NCBI GenBank assembly: GCA_002371335.1
Contig: DFHP01000060.1
Coordinates: forward strand, 17,911-41,348
DNA from: Eubacterium sp. UBA3720
Lineage (GTDB): Bacteria > Bacillota > Clostridia > Lachnospirales > Lachnospiraceae
DNA length: 23,438 bases
Direction: 5' to 3'
Of this stretch, positions 23,054-23,438 are shown piece after piece. Below the pieces are notes generated by a model. The model ran no database searches, was not told where the DNA came from, and saw only the letters and a program-made list of their open reading frames with translations. A program made the position numbers and the translations under genes. Positions within the stretch are counted from its first letter, which is position 1, and every line of letters begins with the position of its first letter.

Positions 23054-23144
23054 GCATGAATATGTCGCTAACGATAGAAACAAAAAAATCCAGGATTTCC
23101 GTGGGAGTGCCCCGGCCCATGAGTTTCGGCAGGAGGACAGAGAA

Positions 23145-23438
23145 ATGGATGATATTGATAGGAAAAACAGGAAAGTAGTCGTGATCGGGAGCCTGAATTA
23201 TGATGTTTGCCTGAAGCAGGAAAGGCTTCCGGAAGAAGGAGAGACGATATTTGCCGATACGGTTGAATACTGTGGCGGCGGGAAAGGCGCAAATCAGGCC
23301 GTTCAGGCTGCAAAACTTGGAATACCGACATACATGGTCGGATGCGTCGGAGATGATGAACAGGGGATCTTCCTTCGAAGAAAGCTGGAAGAATACGGCG
23401 TCCATACGGACAGAATCCGGGAAGTCGAAGGAAACAGC
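23145..23438 (+). CDS. PfkB/ribokinase-family sugar kinase, 5' part
   Basis: The first 98 residues are visible; the gene continues past the window. The N-terminal beta strand and substrate loop VVVIGSLNYDVCLKQERLPE, with Asn18 and Asp20, and the signature GGGKGANQAVQAAKLG (about 44-59) are those of ribokinase-type PfkB kinases, which phosphorylate a sugar using ATP. GDDEQGIFLRRKLEEYGVHT continues the family pattern. The ribosome site AGGAGG lies eight bases before the ATG. In this operon it would phosphorylate the imported sugar before the SIS isomerase acts. The sugar cannot be named from this fragment. Confidence 0.93.
   Translation, partial: MDDIDRKNRKVVVIGSLNYDVCLKQERLPEEGETIFADTVEYCGGGKGANQAVQAAKLGIPTYMVGCVGDDEQGIFLRRKLEEYGVHTDRIREVEGNS

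Noticed and set aside
22757..23059. A 100-residue SAPRDSD-repeat protein
   Set aside because: There is no clear ribosome site and nearly the whole frame is 21-bp repeat; recorded as a repeat and as a finding instead of a gene.

Overview
The window looks like chromosomal DNA from a Gram-positive gut anaerobe of the Clostridia, most likely Lachnospiraceae. The reasons are a Tad pilus cluster with no secretin or other outer-membrane genes, Lachnospiraceae-style pilus parts (a short Flp1-type pilin, a DUF5702-like protein, an FHA protein with an N-terminal DUF6382-like region), lipoprotein sugar-binding proteins, strong GGAGG ribosome sites and moderate G+C. This assignment rests on remembered family patterns, not on a search. 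Every gene reads left to right.

Region 1 (1-1284) is the 3' two thirds of glgB, the glycogen branching enzyme, with an intrinsic terminator. A 52-bp tandem repeat follows.

Region 2 (about 1548-12931) is a Tad/Flp type IVc pilus operon behind a strong-looking promoter (TGGACA, 17 bp, TATAAT). Gene order: prepilin peptidase, TadZ/CpaE-like protein, TadA/CpaF ATPase, TadB, TadC with an unusual extracytoplasmic insertion, a 55-residue Flp pilin, a DUF5702-like surface protein, a TadE-like pseudopilin with a duplicated Cys/His motif, a second prepilin peptidase, a second TadE-like pseudopilin, and a membrane FHA protein. The ATPase and the TadB/TadC platform would assemble the pilin after peptidase processing; the pseudopilins and DUF5702 protein are probably minor or tip components. 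Junctions between these genes are filled with short tandem repeats of 13, 15, 21, 25 and 26 bp, and repeats of 18 and 27 bp lie inside genes.

Region 3 (12932-14935) has a roughly 600-bp gene-poor stretch with a possible 25-codon ORF and mutually exclusive hairpins, then a lone, probably highly expressed sugar-binding lipoprotein, then an 84-nt near-perfect hairpin. A decayed copy of one arm of that hairpin sits inside the pilus operon.

Region 4 (14883-23438) is a sugar uptake and catabolism locus. A LacI-type repressor has a TTGACA/TAAAAT promoter whose start region overlaps ATGTAAGCGGTTACAT. Downstream, two copies of ATGTAACCGGTTACAT, 124 bp apart, sit in duplicated promoter-like modules before an operon encoding an HxlB-like SIS isomerase, a substrate-binding lipoprotein, a double ABC ATPase, two permeases, a DUF4867-type protein and the start of a PfkB/ribokinase-type kinase. 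The two-permease layout resembles the AI-2/rhamnose-type branch of sugar ABC importers. The likely route is import, phosphorylation and isomerisation of an unidentified sugar.
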